The position numbers and the translations under genes are program-made. Shown here in pieces: positions 46,621-57,820 of a DNA stretch of 64,000 nt. Within the stretch, counting starts at the first letter, position 1. Each line of letters starts with the position of its first letter. Source of the DNA: Sabellastarte sp. h YS-2021 (lineage: Eukaryota; Annelida; Polychaeta; Sabellida; Sabellidae); NCBI GenBank assembly GCA_964017235.1, contig OZ024929.1, positions 64,141,603 through 64,205,602 on the forward strand. Direction: 5' to 3'. The notes below the pieces were generated by a model that worked only from the letters and a program-made list of their open reading frames with translations, ran no database searches and was not told the origin of the DNA.

Positions 46621-47404
46621 CTTTTTCTTTTAGGAGACTGCAATTAAATTTCCACAGTCCCTTTCCCCTTTCAAATTTGCTCGGCATTATTTTAAGCTGA
46701 ATACTTGAATGATCACTTCTGTAGCTAGGATTAATGTTACAGGCAGTTATGATATCTTGCATTGCATTTGAAACCAAGAAGTAATCGAGTCTTGCTTGTT
46801 GAAGTGGATTTTTTCGCCGCCATGTATATCGTTTTAAGGAAGGATGAAGAAAACGAAAAATGTCATTAAGATTGTAAATATTTATAATGTCCAATAATAC
46901 TTTTCTAGATCGTGGATTATTAATATGTTTATATTTGTCACAGTCTAACAGAGGGTCAAGAATTAAATTAAAATCACCGACAACCATTGCAAATGTCTGA
47001 GTGTTGGATTCTAAAATTCCTTTCACGTTCTCAAAAAACTGTGGACAGTCCTTATTACGAGCATATATGTTAAGTAATTTAAGTGTTATATCACCTAATT
47101 TCAAATCAAGAGATATCATATTACCTTCGTTATCTTTATAAACTGCTGCAATTGAATAATCAACTTTTGTGGCCAGTAATATAGCAACACCCCTTGAATT
47201 TGAAGATTCACCATTTAAAATACATTCTCCATTCCACATTGATCTAATTATAGGTTCATCTTTTGGAGTCCAGTGTGTATCTTGCAGACAAATGATACTA
47301 GCTTTGGTTTTACTAAAGTAATCTATCACATCTAATCGTTTTTGTTTATTTTGAAGCCCTTGACAGTTTGCCGATAATACTATCAATTCATCAGCCTGTG
47401 ACAT
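46607..47404 (-). pseudogene. LINE ORF2, endonuclease domain
   Basis: The Met at 47404 opens MSQADELIVLSANCQGLQNK, the standard N-terminal strand with catalytic Asn. It continues with SIICLQDTHW (metal-binding Glu position; Asp here), VVGDFNLILDPLLD (GDFN), RYTWRRKNPLQQARLDYFLV (RxDYxL) and SYRSDHSSIQL (catalytic SDH). This is an exonuclease-endonuclease-phosphatase fold nuclease that nicks target DNA for target-primed reverse transcription. The last ~5 residues of this reading follow the frameshift. Start choice: upstream sequence is repetitive and non-coding. Confidence 0.9.
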
Positions 47405-50353
47405 TTAAAGGCAGATTGGACCCTCCAGATAGCAGCAGCAGCAGCGAATGAATAAGTAAATTCAAAATAGATAGCAATAGAAAATAAGTTGAACAATTCA
47501 TACAACAATAAAGTTCATGTGTCGTGGTCTGTACAAACAATATACTGTTAATCTGACAAAGTACCTTCTCAATTTTATCATAGCATCTAACATTGTACAA
47601 GTATGCTAATAAAAACATATTGACAAAAAGTAACACCACAGAAAAAAATGGAATTATGACAAAAAGAGAAAGAAAAGGGTGTTTAAAGCAACATATCTAT
47701 AAAGCATATAAAGCATAATGATGTTATTTCAGTAAATGAATTACTTTCTCAAACATTTATACTACACAAGGAAAAGTAACATTTATAGTATTTAACTTGT
47801 TAGTTAAAATATATTTGAAAAATTACCATATATGATTTCAATGAATACAGTGTACTTTTTATAAAAAACATAATATTCATACAGTTGTGAAGTAGTAGTA
47901 TTAAACATATTAGTCTATTTAACACCACATGGGATTTATATAACTACAGTGTACTTTTTATAATGCATTTATTTCAAGATTTAGTTATGAATCATCAGAG
48001 TTTAACACAACATAACAGATTCTCCTTTCCACAGATATTGGCAGATTAGTCTTTGGTCTAAGTAAGAATTGTTTAAAAAATCTTTTTTGAGTATAAATTG
48101 AATTATCCCCATTATAAAGGAAAGTTTTAATTAATTACACAACTGATTGACCCAATCACTTGCGTATCACTAGTTTTACATATTTTTGTAAAATAATATT
48201 AATTATACCAATATTAATCCCATTATGAAAAGGGGTGTTTCAAACAATTTATTTATAATACCTAATGTTACACATAAGTTAGTTTCCACAACGTTTATAA
48301 AGATAGTATCATTTATAGTATTCAACATTCTAGTCAATATATTTAAAAAGTTACCATGTGTGATCTGAAGAGGTGCAGTGTAGTTTTCATAATGTACACT
48401 TTTATGTACTATGGCTCTGAATTACCAGTGTTGACTTGTATTTAAAGCCAGAATTATAATGAATGAATTAAATTACATCAAGGTATATATAAAAGAAACT
48501 AGCATTTGTAGTATTAAATACATTAGCCAACGTTTTTACCACCTGTGATTTACGTGACTACAGTGTTTTTTTCCTAACGTATGCATTTTGAGGTTTAGTT
48601 CATAATGTATGCCTATGAAGATTTAGGTATAAATCACCAGAGTTAAACATAACATGCGGATTCCCGCACTCATAGGTAGGGGTTGCGTAATCATTGGCAT
48701 AATGAGAGTATTAATTTTCAAAGCAACATAAGTCTTTTTTACCAATAATTTTACAAATATTTATAAAATTAGTATTATTACGTACTTTTGTAAAATAGCA
48801 TTTTTAAATATCACTTTTCATGAACATGAAAATAGAGGTGCTAAACATTAAGTTATAGTTTCTATGAACTTCAATTACAACTGAGCTAGCAAACTGAAAA
48901 AAAAAAGAAATCAATAAAAAATACTGAGACTTAGTAACATATAATCAGGCATTTACATAATGTGTTTTATTTTATCACCTTGATATTTATTTCCAAAACA
49001 ACACAGAGTGTGACAACAAACTTAACAATCATTAGTGAAAAGGTAAATTTGAATCGGTTACATAACTGATTAACGCATCCACTTTATGTACCATTAATTT
49101 TTACCCATTTTTATGAACCAGCCTTAGGTATTTTTTTTTGTTAAAAGTAGCATTATTAAGTATCAGTAATCATGGATACCAAAATGCAAGTGCTAATTGA
49201 TCAGTAGTATTTTTACTATGAATTACAACAGGTAAGACCAAAACATAACACTAAAAAAATGTTTTTAGGCACTTACATAGTGTATACTATTTTAGTACTT
49301 AATTTATTATCTCCCAAACAAGAGAAAGCCCTTTTACTTATTCCTAAATGAATTCATTATCACTAGAAAAACAAACCACCTTTAAAATTAGCATTACTAT
49401 GTGTATATTGAGTTAATACAATTGTTGCTGCAAAACATTATTATATTGTAAAATAAAAAGGTCAAGGGCACATAGTAATATACAAGCTGGACTATCCTCT
49501 GTAAAAAGGTAAGTTTAAATTTGTTACACAACTGATAAACACATTATCTGTGTGTACCACAAATTTTATATATATTTCTACAAATAGTATTATTAAGTAC
49601 TTCAATAAAATACCATTTCTAATTACCAGTTTTCATGAACATTAAAAATTGAGGTGCTAAACATCAAGTTATAGTTTCTATGAACTTCAAGTACAACTGA
49701 GAGCTAGCAAAATGAAGGAAATGAGTAAAAAAAAAATAACTAGTAACATGTAATCAGGCAGTTACATAGTGTTTATTATTTTATCACCTTAGTATTTATT
49801 TCCGAGACAACACAGAGTGTGACAACAATCTTAACAATCATTAGTAAAAAGATAAATTTGAATTGGTTACATAACTAATTAACACATCCACTTTATGTAC
49901 CATTAATTTTTACCCACTTTATAAACTGACCTTGTTAAGTATTTTTTTTTTTAAAATAGCATTATTAAGTATCAGTATTCATAGAAACAAAAATACAAGT
50001 GCTAATTGATCAGTAGTCTTTACTATGAACTACCATAGGTAAAACTGAAAGATCGCACTAAAGAGATGTTATCAGGCACATACATAGTGTATATTATTCT
50101 AGTACCTAATTTATTATTTCTCAAGCAAAAGAAAGCCCTTTTACTTATTCCCAAACTAAATCATTATCACTAGAAAAACAAAGCACTTTTAAAATTAGTA
50201 TTACTATGTGTACATTGAGTTAATACAACTGTTGCTACAAAACATTATTCTAAATAAAAAGTCTTCAAAAGAATTATAACATTTCTTTCAGGTAACATAT
50301 CATAAAGTTAGTTTAATAATATGGTGGTCAGTTCTCCAGTTTTAAAGTTATAT
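47405..50353 (-). other. LINE segment between the NADAR ORF and ORF2
   Basis: It is AT-rich, without a long ORF. It contains two copies of an ~808-bp direct repeat (for example 48830-49420 against 49638-50220; 'cacatccactttatgtacca' at ~49077 and ~49881) and a weaker ~650-bp repetition further left (47935 against 48545). A (CAG)4 run lies at ~47433. Confidence 0.6.
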
Positions 50354-50713
50354 TCATAGACTGTCTCTTAGTTCAACCAGCATTCTGCCAAGTTTATTTG
50401 CGCCCTTCCATTTAGTAGGGTTCCAAAGATCGGTGCTTGCCAATGACACTCCAGCACCCCAAAAAGGGTCAAATGGATTGGCTTCAACAAGCATTGAATT
50501 GCCTGTTCCCTTTAAAACTTTTGCTAAGTCTGGATTTTGTTCAAATTTGGCACTTATTCCAACTTGCATGTATTGTTCCCGGACTTCTTTCCACTCACCA
50601 GCTTTAAATCCTTTAATGTTTTTTCCTATTGATTTTGCATTCACTGGATCATCAGTACTCCTGATTGCTACAGCTGATAGACTACAGCCATAGACACTTG
50701 CCCATTTTGACAT
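50354..50713 (-). CDS. Partial NADAR (YbiA-like) domain ORF at the LINE 5' end
   Basis: The 119-residue reading holds the C-terminal two-thirds of a NADAR domain: AKSIGKNIKGF (26-36), W41, KFEQNPDLAKVLKGTGNSML (56-75), VEANPFDPFWGAG (76-88; compare the family E-A-x-P-x-D-x-x-W-G-x-G) and WKGANKLGRMLVELRDSL (102-119; family W-x-G-x-N-x-LG-x-x-L-M-x-x-R). NADAR proteins such as YbiA are N-glycosidases; members act on riboflavin intermediates or on ADP-ribose linked to nucleic acid or protein. The N-terminal part is absent. Codons 1-9 (MSKWASVYG) lie in the target duplication and family C DNA, and codon 10 is the first LINE base. The domain therefore belongs to a LINE ORF cut by 5' truncation, and the Met is accidental. 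Whether it is ORF1 of the LINE is inference. Confidence 0.8.
   Translation of the reverse strand: MSKWASVYGCSLSAVAIRSTDDPVNAKSIGKNIKGFKAGEWKEVREQYMQVGISAKFEQNPDLAKVLKGTGNSMLVEANPFDPFWGAGVSLASTDLWNPTKWKGANKLGRMLVELRDSL
50687..50699. repeat. LINE target-site duplication, 5' side copy
   Basis: GCCATAGACACTT, identical to 37383-37395. It continues into family C sequence (TGCCCA...GACATTTTTT, 50700-50718), which matches C2 at ~16322-16350 with a short deletion. Confidence 0.85.
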
Positions 50714-51139
50714 TTTTTATGTCAGCTGACTTGTCAGTCAGCTGACATTATGTCATCACTCTGCAGCGTGTACGTACGCGTACGTGTGAACAACTTCTTC
50801 TCCAAAACTACAAGGCCTAGAGACATGCTGTTTTTTTTAAAAGATACCTTATCTATCGAGGATGAAAAATTGTTCAAGGCATGCAGATCTGTCTGTTCGT
50901 CTGTTTGCTAGAGACATTACAAGGGAGGTACCCCCACCAAAAGTGTGAAAATTTCAACACTTTATCACAATTTTCTCAGTGACTATTTGAAGGATTTCTC
51001 TCATATCTTGCATATATGTACTAGGCCAGGGGTAGATTCTCTTGCGTGAGTATGAGACCTGGATCTGTCTTATTTTTTTTTAATATTTTTTAATGCATTA
51101 AAATTCATGAAATCATGCACTAAATCACTTATAACTTGA

Positions 51140-54100
51140 AAAGTGTTGCATTTAGAGCATTTTGTTAAAATATGTTGTTCAGCTACTTTTTCCATAGCTA
51201 CAACATGGTGAGTAACTTGGGTGTCTATCTCCATAGCTAAGTGAGTAATAGCTACTTTTGGGCTTTTCAGTAACTTCCATCATGAGTAAACTCACTTGTA
51301 ACTTGAAAACTATTGCATTTAGAGAATTTTGTATAAATATGTTATTCAGCTACTTTTGGGTCAGCTATAACATAGTAAAATTTCAGACCTGTAGCTCATG
51401 CCATAGCTGAGTAATAGCTACTTTGAGGTTATCCCTGTTGAGTAAATCACTTATAACTTGAAAAGTATTGCATTTACAGTATTTAGTTTCAATATGTTAT
51501 TCACCTATTTTGGGGTCAGCTATAACTTAGTGAAGTTCCAGACCTGTGGCTCATTGCATAGCTGAGTAATAGCTACTTTGAAGTTCTCACTATTGAGTAA
51601 ATCAGTTTTAATTGGAAAACTATTGCATTTACAAAAATTTGTGTAAATATGTTATTCAGCTACTTTTGGGTCAGCTATAACATAGTGAAGTTACAGACCT
51701 GTACCTCATGGCACAACTGAGCAATAGCTATTTTCAGATTATCACTGTTGAGTAAATCAGTTGTAACTTGAAAACTATTGCATTTACAGTGTTTTGCTTA
51801 AATATGTTGTTCACCTACTTTTGGATCAGCTATAACATAGTAAAAATTCAGACATGTAGCTCATTGCATAGCTGAGTAATAGCTATTTTCAGGTTCTCAC
51901 TATTGAGTAAATCAGTTGTAACTTGAAAACTATTGCATTTGGAGATTTTTGTATAAATATGTTATTCACCTACTTTGGGGTCAGCTATAACATAGTAAAA
52001 TTTCAGACCTGTAGCTCATTGCATAGCTGAGTAATAGCTACTTTGAGGTTATCACTGTTGAGTAAATCACTTATAACTTGAAAATTATTGCATTTTGAGT
52101 ATTTTGTTTCGTGTATTGACCTATTTTGGGGTCAGCTATAACTTAGTGAAGTTGCAGACCAGTGGCTCATTGGATAGCTGAGTAATAGCTACTTTGAAGT
52201 TCTCACTGTTGAGTAAATCATTTGTAATTGGAAAACTATTGCATTTACAGAAATTTGTGTAAATATGTTATTCAGCTACTTTTGGGTCAGCTATAACATA
52301 GTGAAGTTACAGACCTGTAGCTCATGGCACAACTGAGCAGTAGCTATTTTCAGGTACTGACTGTTGAGTAAATCAGTTGTAACTTGAAAAATATTGCATT
52401 TGGAGTATTTTGTTAAAATATGTTGTTCACCTACTTTTGGGTCAGCTATGACATAGTGAAATTACAGACCTATAGCTCATGGCATAACTGAGCAATAGCT
52501 ATTTTCAGGTTCTCACTATTGAGTAAATCAGTTGTAACTTGAAAACTATTGCATTTGGAGAATTTTGTATAAATATGTTGTTCACCTACTTTTGGGTCAG
52601 CTATAACATAGTAAAATTTCAGACCTGTAGCTCATTGCATAGCTGAGTAATAGCTACTTTTAGGTTATCACTGTTGAGTAAATCACTTATAACTTGAAAA
52701 GTATTGCATTTAGAGTATTTAGTTTCAATATGTTATTCACCTATTTTGGGGTCAGCTATAACTTAGTGAAGTTCCAGACCAGTGGCTCATTGCATAGCTG
52801 AGTAATAGCTACTTTGAAGTTCTCACTATTGAGTAAATCAGTTGTAATTGGAAAACTATTGCATTTACAGAAATTTGTGTAAATATGTTATTCAGCTACT
52901 TTTGGGTCAGCTATAACATACTGAAGTTACAGACCTGTAGCTCATGGCACAACTGAGCAATAGCTATTTTCAGATTATCACTATTGAGTAAATCAGTTGT
53001 AACTTGAAAACTATTGCATTTACAGTGTTTTCCTTAAATATGTTGTTCACCTACTTTTGGATCAGCTATAACATAGTAAAAATTCAGACATGCAGCTCAT
53101 TGCATAGCTGAGTAATAGTTATTTTCAGGTTCTCACTATTGAGTAAATCAGTTGTAACTTGAAAACTATTGCATTTGGAGATTTTTGTATAAATATGTTG
53201 TTCACCTACTTTTGGGTCAGCTATAACATAGTAAAATTTCAGACCTGTAGCTCATTGCATAGCTGAGTAATAGCTACTTTGAGGTTATCACTGTTGAGTA
53301 AATCACTTATAACTCGAAAATTATTGCTTTTTGAGTATTTTGTTTCATGTGTTATGCACCTATTTTGGGGTCAGCTATAACTTAGTGAAGTTCCAGACCT
53401 GTGGTTCATTGCATAGCTGAGTAATAGCTACTTTGAAGTTCTCACTGTTGAGTAAATCAGTTGTAATTGGAAAACTATTGCATTTACAGAAATTTGTGTA
53501 AATATGTTATTCAGCTACTTTTGGGTCAGCTATAACATAGTGAAGTTACAGACCTGTAGCTCATGGCACAACTGAGCAGTAGCTATTTTCAGGTACTGAC
53601 TGTTGAGTAAATCAGTTGTAACTTGAAAAATATTGCATTTGGAGTATTTTTTTAAAATATGTTATTCACCTACTTTTGGGTCAGCTATGACATAGTGAAA
53701 TTACAGACCTATAGCTCATGGCATAGCTGAGCAATAGCTATTTTCAGGTTCTCACTATTGAGTAAATCAGTTGTAACTTGAAAAATATTGCATTTGGAGA
53801 ATTTTGTATAAATATGTTGTTCACCTACTTTTGGGTCAGCTATAACATAGTAAAATTTCAGACCTGTAGCTCATTGCATAGCTGAGTAATAACTACTTTG
53901 AGGTTATCACTGTTGAGTAAATCACTTATAACTTGAAAATTATTGCATTTTGAGTATTTTGTTTCATGTGTTATTCACCTATTTTGGGGTCAGCTATAAC
54001 TTAGTGAAGTTCCAGACCAGTGGCTCATTGGATAGCTGAGTAATAGCTACTTTGAAGTTCTCACTGTTGAGTAAATCAGTTGTAATTGGAAAACTATTGC

Positions 54101-56420
54101 ATTTACAGAAATTTGTGTAAATATGTTATTCAGCTACTTTTGGGTCAGCTATAACATAGTGAAGTTACAGACCTGTAGCTCATGGCACAACTGAGCAGTA
54201 GCTATTTTCAGGTACTGACTGTTGAGTAAATCAGTTGTAACTTGAAAAATATTGCATTTGGAGTATTTTGTTAAAATATGTTGTTCACCTACTTTTGGGT
54301 CAGCTATGACATAGTGAAATTACAGACCTATAGCTCATGGCATAACTGAGCAATAGCTATTTTCAGGTTCTCACTATTGAGTAAATCAGTTGTAACTTGA
54401 AAACTATTGCATTTGGAGAATTTTGTATAAATATGTTGTTCACCTACTTTTGGGTCAGCTATAACATAGTAAAATTTCAGACCTGTAGCTCATTGCATAG
54501 CTGAGTAATAGCTACTTTTAGGTTATCACTGTTGAGTAAATCACTTATAACTTGAAAAGTATTGCATTTAGAGTATTTAGTTTCAATATGTTATTCACCT
54601 ATTTTGGGGTCAGCTATAACTTAGTGAAGTTCCAGACCAGTGGCTCATTGCATAGCTGAGTAATAGCTACTTTGAAGTTCTCACTATTGAGTAAATCAGT
54701 TGTAATTGGAAAACTATTGCATTTACAGAAATTTGTGTAAATATGTTATTCAGCTACTTTTGGGTCAGCTATAACATACTGAAGTTACAGACCTGTAGCT
54801 CATGGCACAACTGAGCAATAGCTATTTTCAGATTATCACTATTGAGTAAATCAGTTGTAACTTGAAAACTATTGCATTTACAGTGTTTTCCTTAAATATG
54901 TTGTTCACCTACTTTTGGATCAGCTATAACATAGTAAAAATTCAGACATGCAGCTCATTGCATAGCTGAGTAATAGTTATTTTCAGGTTCTCACTATTGA
55001 GTAAATCAGTTGTAACTTGAAAACTATTGCATTTGGAGATTTTTGTATAAATATGTTGTTCACCTACTTTTGGGTCAGCTATAACATAGTAAAATTTCAG
55101 ACCTGTAGCTCATTGCATAGCTGAGTAATAGCTACTTTGAGGTTATCACTGTTGAGTAAATCACTTATAACTCGAAAATTATTGCTTTTTGAGTATTTTG
55201 TTTCATGTGTTATGCACCTATTTTGGGGTCAGCTATAACTTAGTGAAGTTCCAGACCTGTGGTTCATTGCATAGCTGAGTAATAGCTACTTTGAAGTTCT
55301 CACTGTTGAGTAAATCAGTTGTAATTGGAAAACTATTGCATTTACAGAAATTTGTGTAAATATGTTATTCAGCTACTTTTGGGTCAGCTATAACATAGTG
55401 AAGTTACAGACCTGTAGCTCATGGCACAACTGAGCAGTAGCTATTTTCAGGTACTGACTGTTGAGTAAATCAGTTGTAACTTGAAAAATATTGCATTTGG
55501 AGTATTTTTTTAAAATATGTTATTCACCTACTTTTGGGTCAGCTATGACATAGTGAAATTACAGACCTATAGCTCATGGCATAGCTGAGCAATAGCTATT
55601 TTCAGGTTCTCACTATTGAGTAAATCAGTTGTAACTTGAAAAATATTGCATTTGGAGAATTTTGTATAAATATGTTGTTCACCTACTTTTGGGTCAGCTA
55701 TAACATAGTAAAATTTCAGACCTGTAGCTCATTGCATAGCTGAGTAATAACTACTTTGAGGTTATCACTGTTGAGTAAATCACTTATAACTTGAAAATTA
55801 TTGCATTTTGAGTATTTTGTTTCATGTGTTATTCACCTATTTTGGGGTCAGCTATAACTTAGTGAAGTTCCAGACCAGTGGCTCATTGGATAGCTGAGTA
55901 ATAGCTACTTTGAAGTTCTCACTGTTGAGTAAATCAGTTGTAATTGGAAAACTATTGCATTTACAGAAATTTGTGTAAATATGTTATTCAGCTACTTTTG
56001 GGTCAGCCATAACATAGTGAAGTTACAGACCTGTAGCTCATGGCACAACTGAGCAGTAGCTATTTTCAGGTACTGACTGTTGAGTAAATCAGTTGTAACT
56101 TGAAAAATATTGCATTTAGAGTATTTTGTTAAAATATGTTGTTCACCTACTTTTGGGTCAGCTATAACATAGTAAAAATTCAGACATGTAGCTCATTGCA
56201 TAGCTGAGTAATAGCTACTTTGAGGTTATCACTGTTGAGTAAGTCAGTTATAACTTGAAAACTATTGCATTTAGAGTATTTTGTTTAAATATGTTATTCA
56301 CATAATTTTTGGTCAGCTATAACATAGTGAAATTGCAGACCTGTATGTCATGGCATAGCTGAGCAATAGCTACTTTCAGGTTCTCACTGTTGAGTAAATC
56401 ATTGTATCCACTGGATAGCT
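51140..56420. repeat. 155-bp tandem array in B1, ~34 units
   Basis: The unit has 'ttgagtaaatcagttgtaac', 'ttgaaaactattgcattt', 'ttcacctacttttgggtcag', 'ctataacatagtgaaattac', 'agacctgtagctcat' and 'ctgagtaatagctac'. Starts at 51441, 51596, 51751 and 51906 give 155 bp. A higher-order period of 1,859 bp (12 units) is present from ~52090 on. Confidence 0.95.
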
Positions 56421-56739
56421 GCAGTGTGTAGAGAGATTTCACCATTACCGCTGTAACGAAAAAAATATTATAGCTAGTCTTCTCAAGTTTGCAGAATATA
56501 TGAATAACCATAAAATGTTGCCTGGGAATATTTTTGGCCTCATTTTGAAAAACAAGATGGTTGCCAGGGACGTTTATTCGACTTTAAATAAGGACTTTTG
56601 TTGGCCCTCTAGAGCAAAGGATATTATGGATAGAGATCATAAATTCGCAGGATATGTTCCTCATTATAAAATCTTGACTGGGAATGTTTTCGGCCTCATT
56701 TTGAAAAACAAGATGGCCGCCAAGGGCATTTCTTTGTCA

Positions 56740-57610
56740 GTCATGAAAAGTGCTTATATCTCCCTTATTATTGGTCCTAGAGGTTTGGGATGGTAAACCA
56801 ACCTGTAGGAAATCATGGGCTGGGAATCTTCTGGTGTGGTTAGATTTGACCTTTGATCCCTCCTTCAAGGTCAAACAAGGATAGCCAAACTTAAAAGTGT
56901 TTATAACTTGCTCATTATTGATCCTAGAGGTTTGGGATGGTAAACAAACATATTGGAATCATGGGCTGGGAATCTGTTGATGTGGTTCGATTTGACCTTG
57001 GACCCCTCCTTCAAGGTCAAACGAGGAAAGCCAAACTTAAAAGTGCTTATAACTTGTTTATTATTGGTCCTAGAGGTTTGGAATGGAAAACCAACCTATA
57101 GAAAATCATTGGCTGGGACTCTATTGGTGTGGTCAGATTCTACCTTGGACCCCTCCTTCAAGGTCAAACAAGGATAGCGAAACTTAAATGTTCCTATAAC
57201 TCGCTTATTATTGGTCCTAGAGGTTTGGGGTGGTAAACCAACCTATAGCAAATCATGCGCTGAGAATCTTTTGGTGTAGTCGGATTTGACCTTGGACCCT
57301 GCCTTCAAGGTCAAACGAGGATAGCCAAACTTAAATGTTCCTATAACTCGCTTATTATTGGTCCTAGAGGTTTGGGGTGGTAAACCAACCTATAGAAAAT
57401 CATGGGCTGAGAATCTTTTGGTGTAGTCGGATTTGACCTTGGACCCTGCCTTCAAGGTCAAACGAGGATAGCCAAACTTAAAAGTGCTTATAACTCGCTT
57501 ATTATGGTCCTAGAAGTTTGGAATGGTAAACCAACCTATAGGAATTCATGGGCTGGGAATGTTTTTGTGTGGTTGGATTTGACCTTGGACCCCTTCTTCA
57601 AGGTTGAACG
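56740..57610. repeat. ~145-bp tandem units in the B1 tail
   Basis: About six units contain 'ctcgcttattattggtccta', 'gaggtttgggatggtaaacc', 'gaaatcatgggctgggaatc' and 'tccttcaaggtcaaacgagg'. The same block is present in B2 at 59900-60460 (four units). Confidence 0.9.
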
Positions 57611-57820
57611 AGGATATTGCATTTGCAGTATTTCTTTAAATATGTTTTAACCTACTTTTTAAAAAACTATAAAGAACTTTAAAAAGAACTATAAAGAACT
57701 ATAAAGAACTTCTGTACAGCACTTTCCCTGATAATTATGCTTTCCTCTCATTATCACCTTCACAAATCAAAAACACTCACTCAGCTGACACAGTGCCCGT
57801 TCACGGGCACTCTACTCTTG

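Larger units (their letters stand above)
37396..50686 (-). mobile_element. L1/Tx1-like LINE, 5'-truncated, split by H4
   Basis: On the minus strand the order is: partial NADAR-domain ORF (50686-50354), ~2.95 kb of AT-rich repeats, then ORF2 with apurinic-type endonuclease (47404-46607), linker, reverse transcriptase, a C-terminal Cys/His motif, and a short A tail at 37402-37396. Without H4 (6,047 bases) it is ~7.2 kb. The 13-bp duplication GCCATAGACACTT on both sides, within family C sequence, fixes both ends. Two frameshifts (~46620 and ~38415) plus H4 inactivate it. Confidence 0.85.
50719..57820 (+). mobile_element. Family B element, first copy (B1)
   Basis: The left end (50719-50760) carries two TCAGCTGAC palindromes, followed by a TACGTACGCGTACGTG palindrome. 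Then come a head containing 'gataccttatctatcgagga', the 155-bp array, ~145-bp units, and a tail ending AGTGCCCGTTCACGGGCACT (stem GTGCCCG/CGGGCAC) followed by CTACTCTTG at 57820. TCAGCTGAC recurs just before that hairpin. It is inserted in C3 just after the LINE. No coding sequence. Confidence 0.7.
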
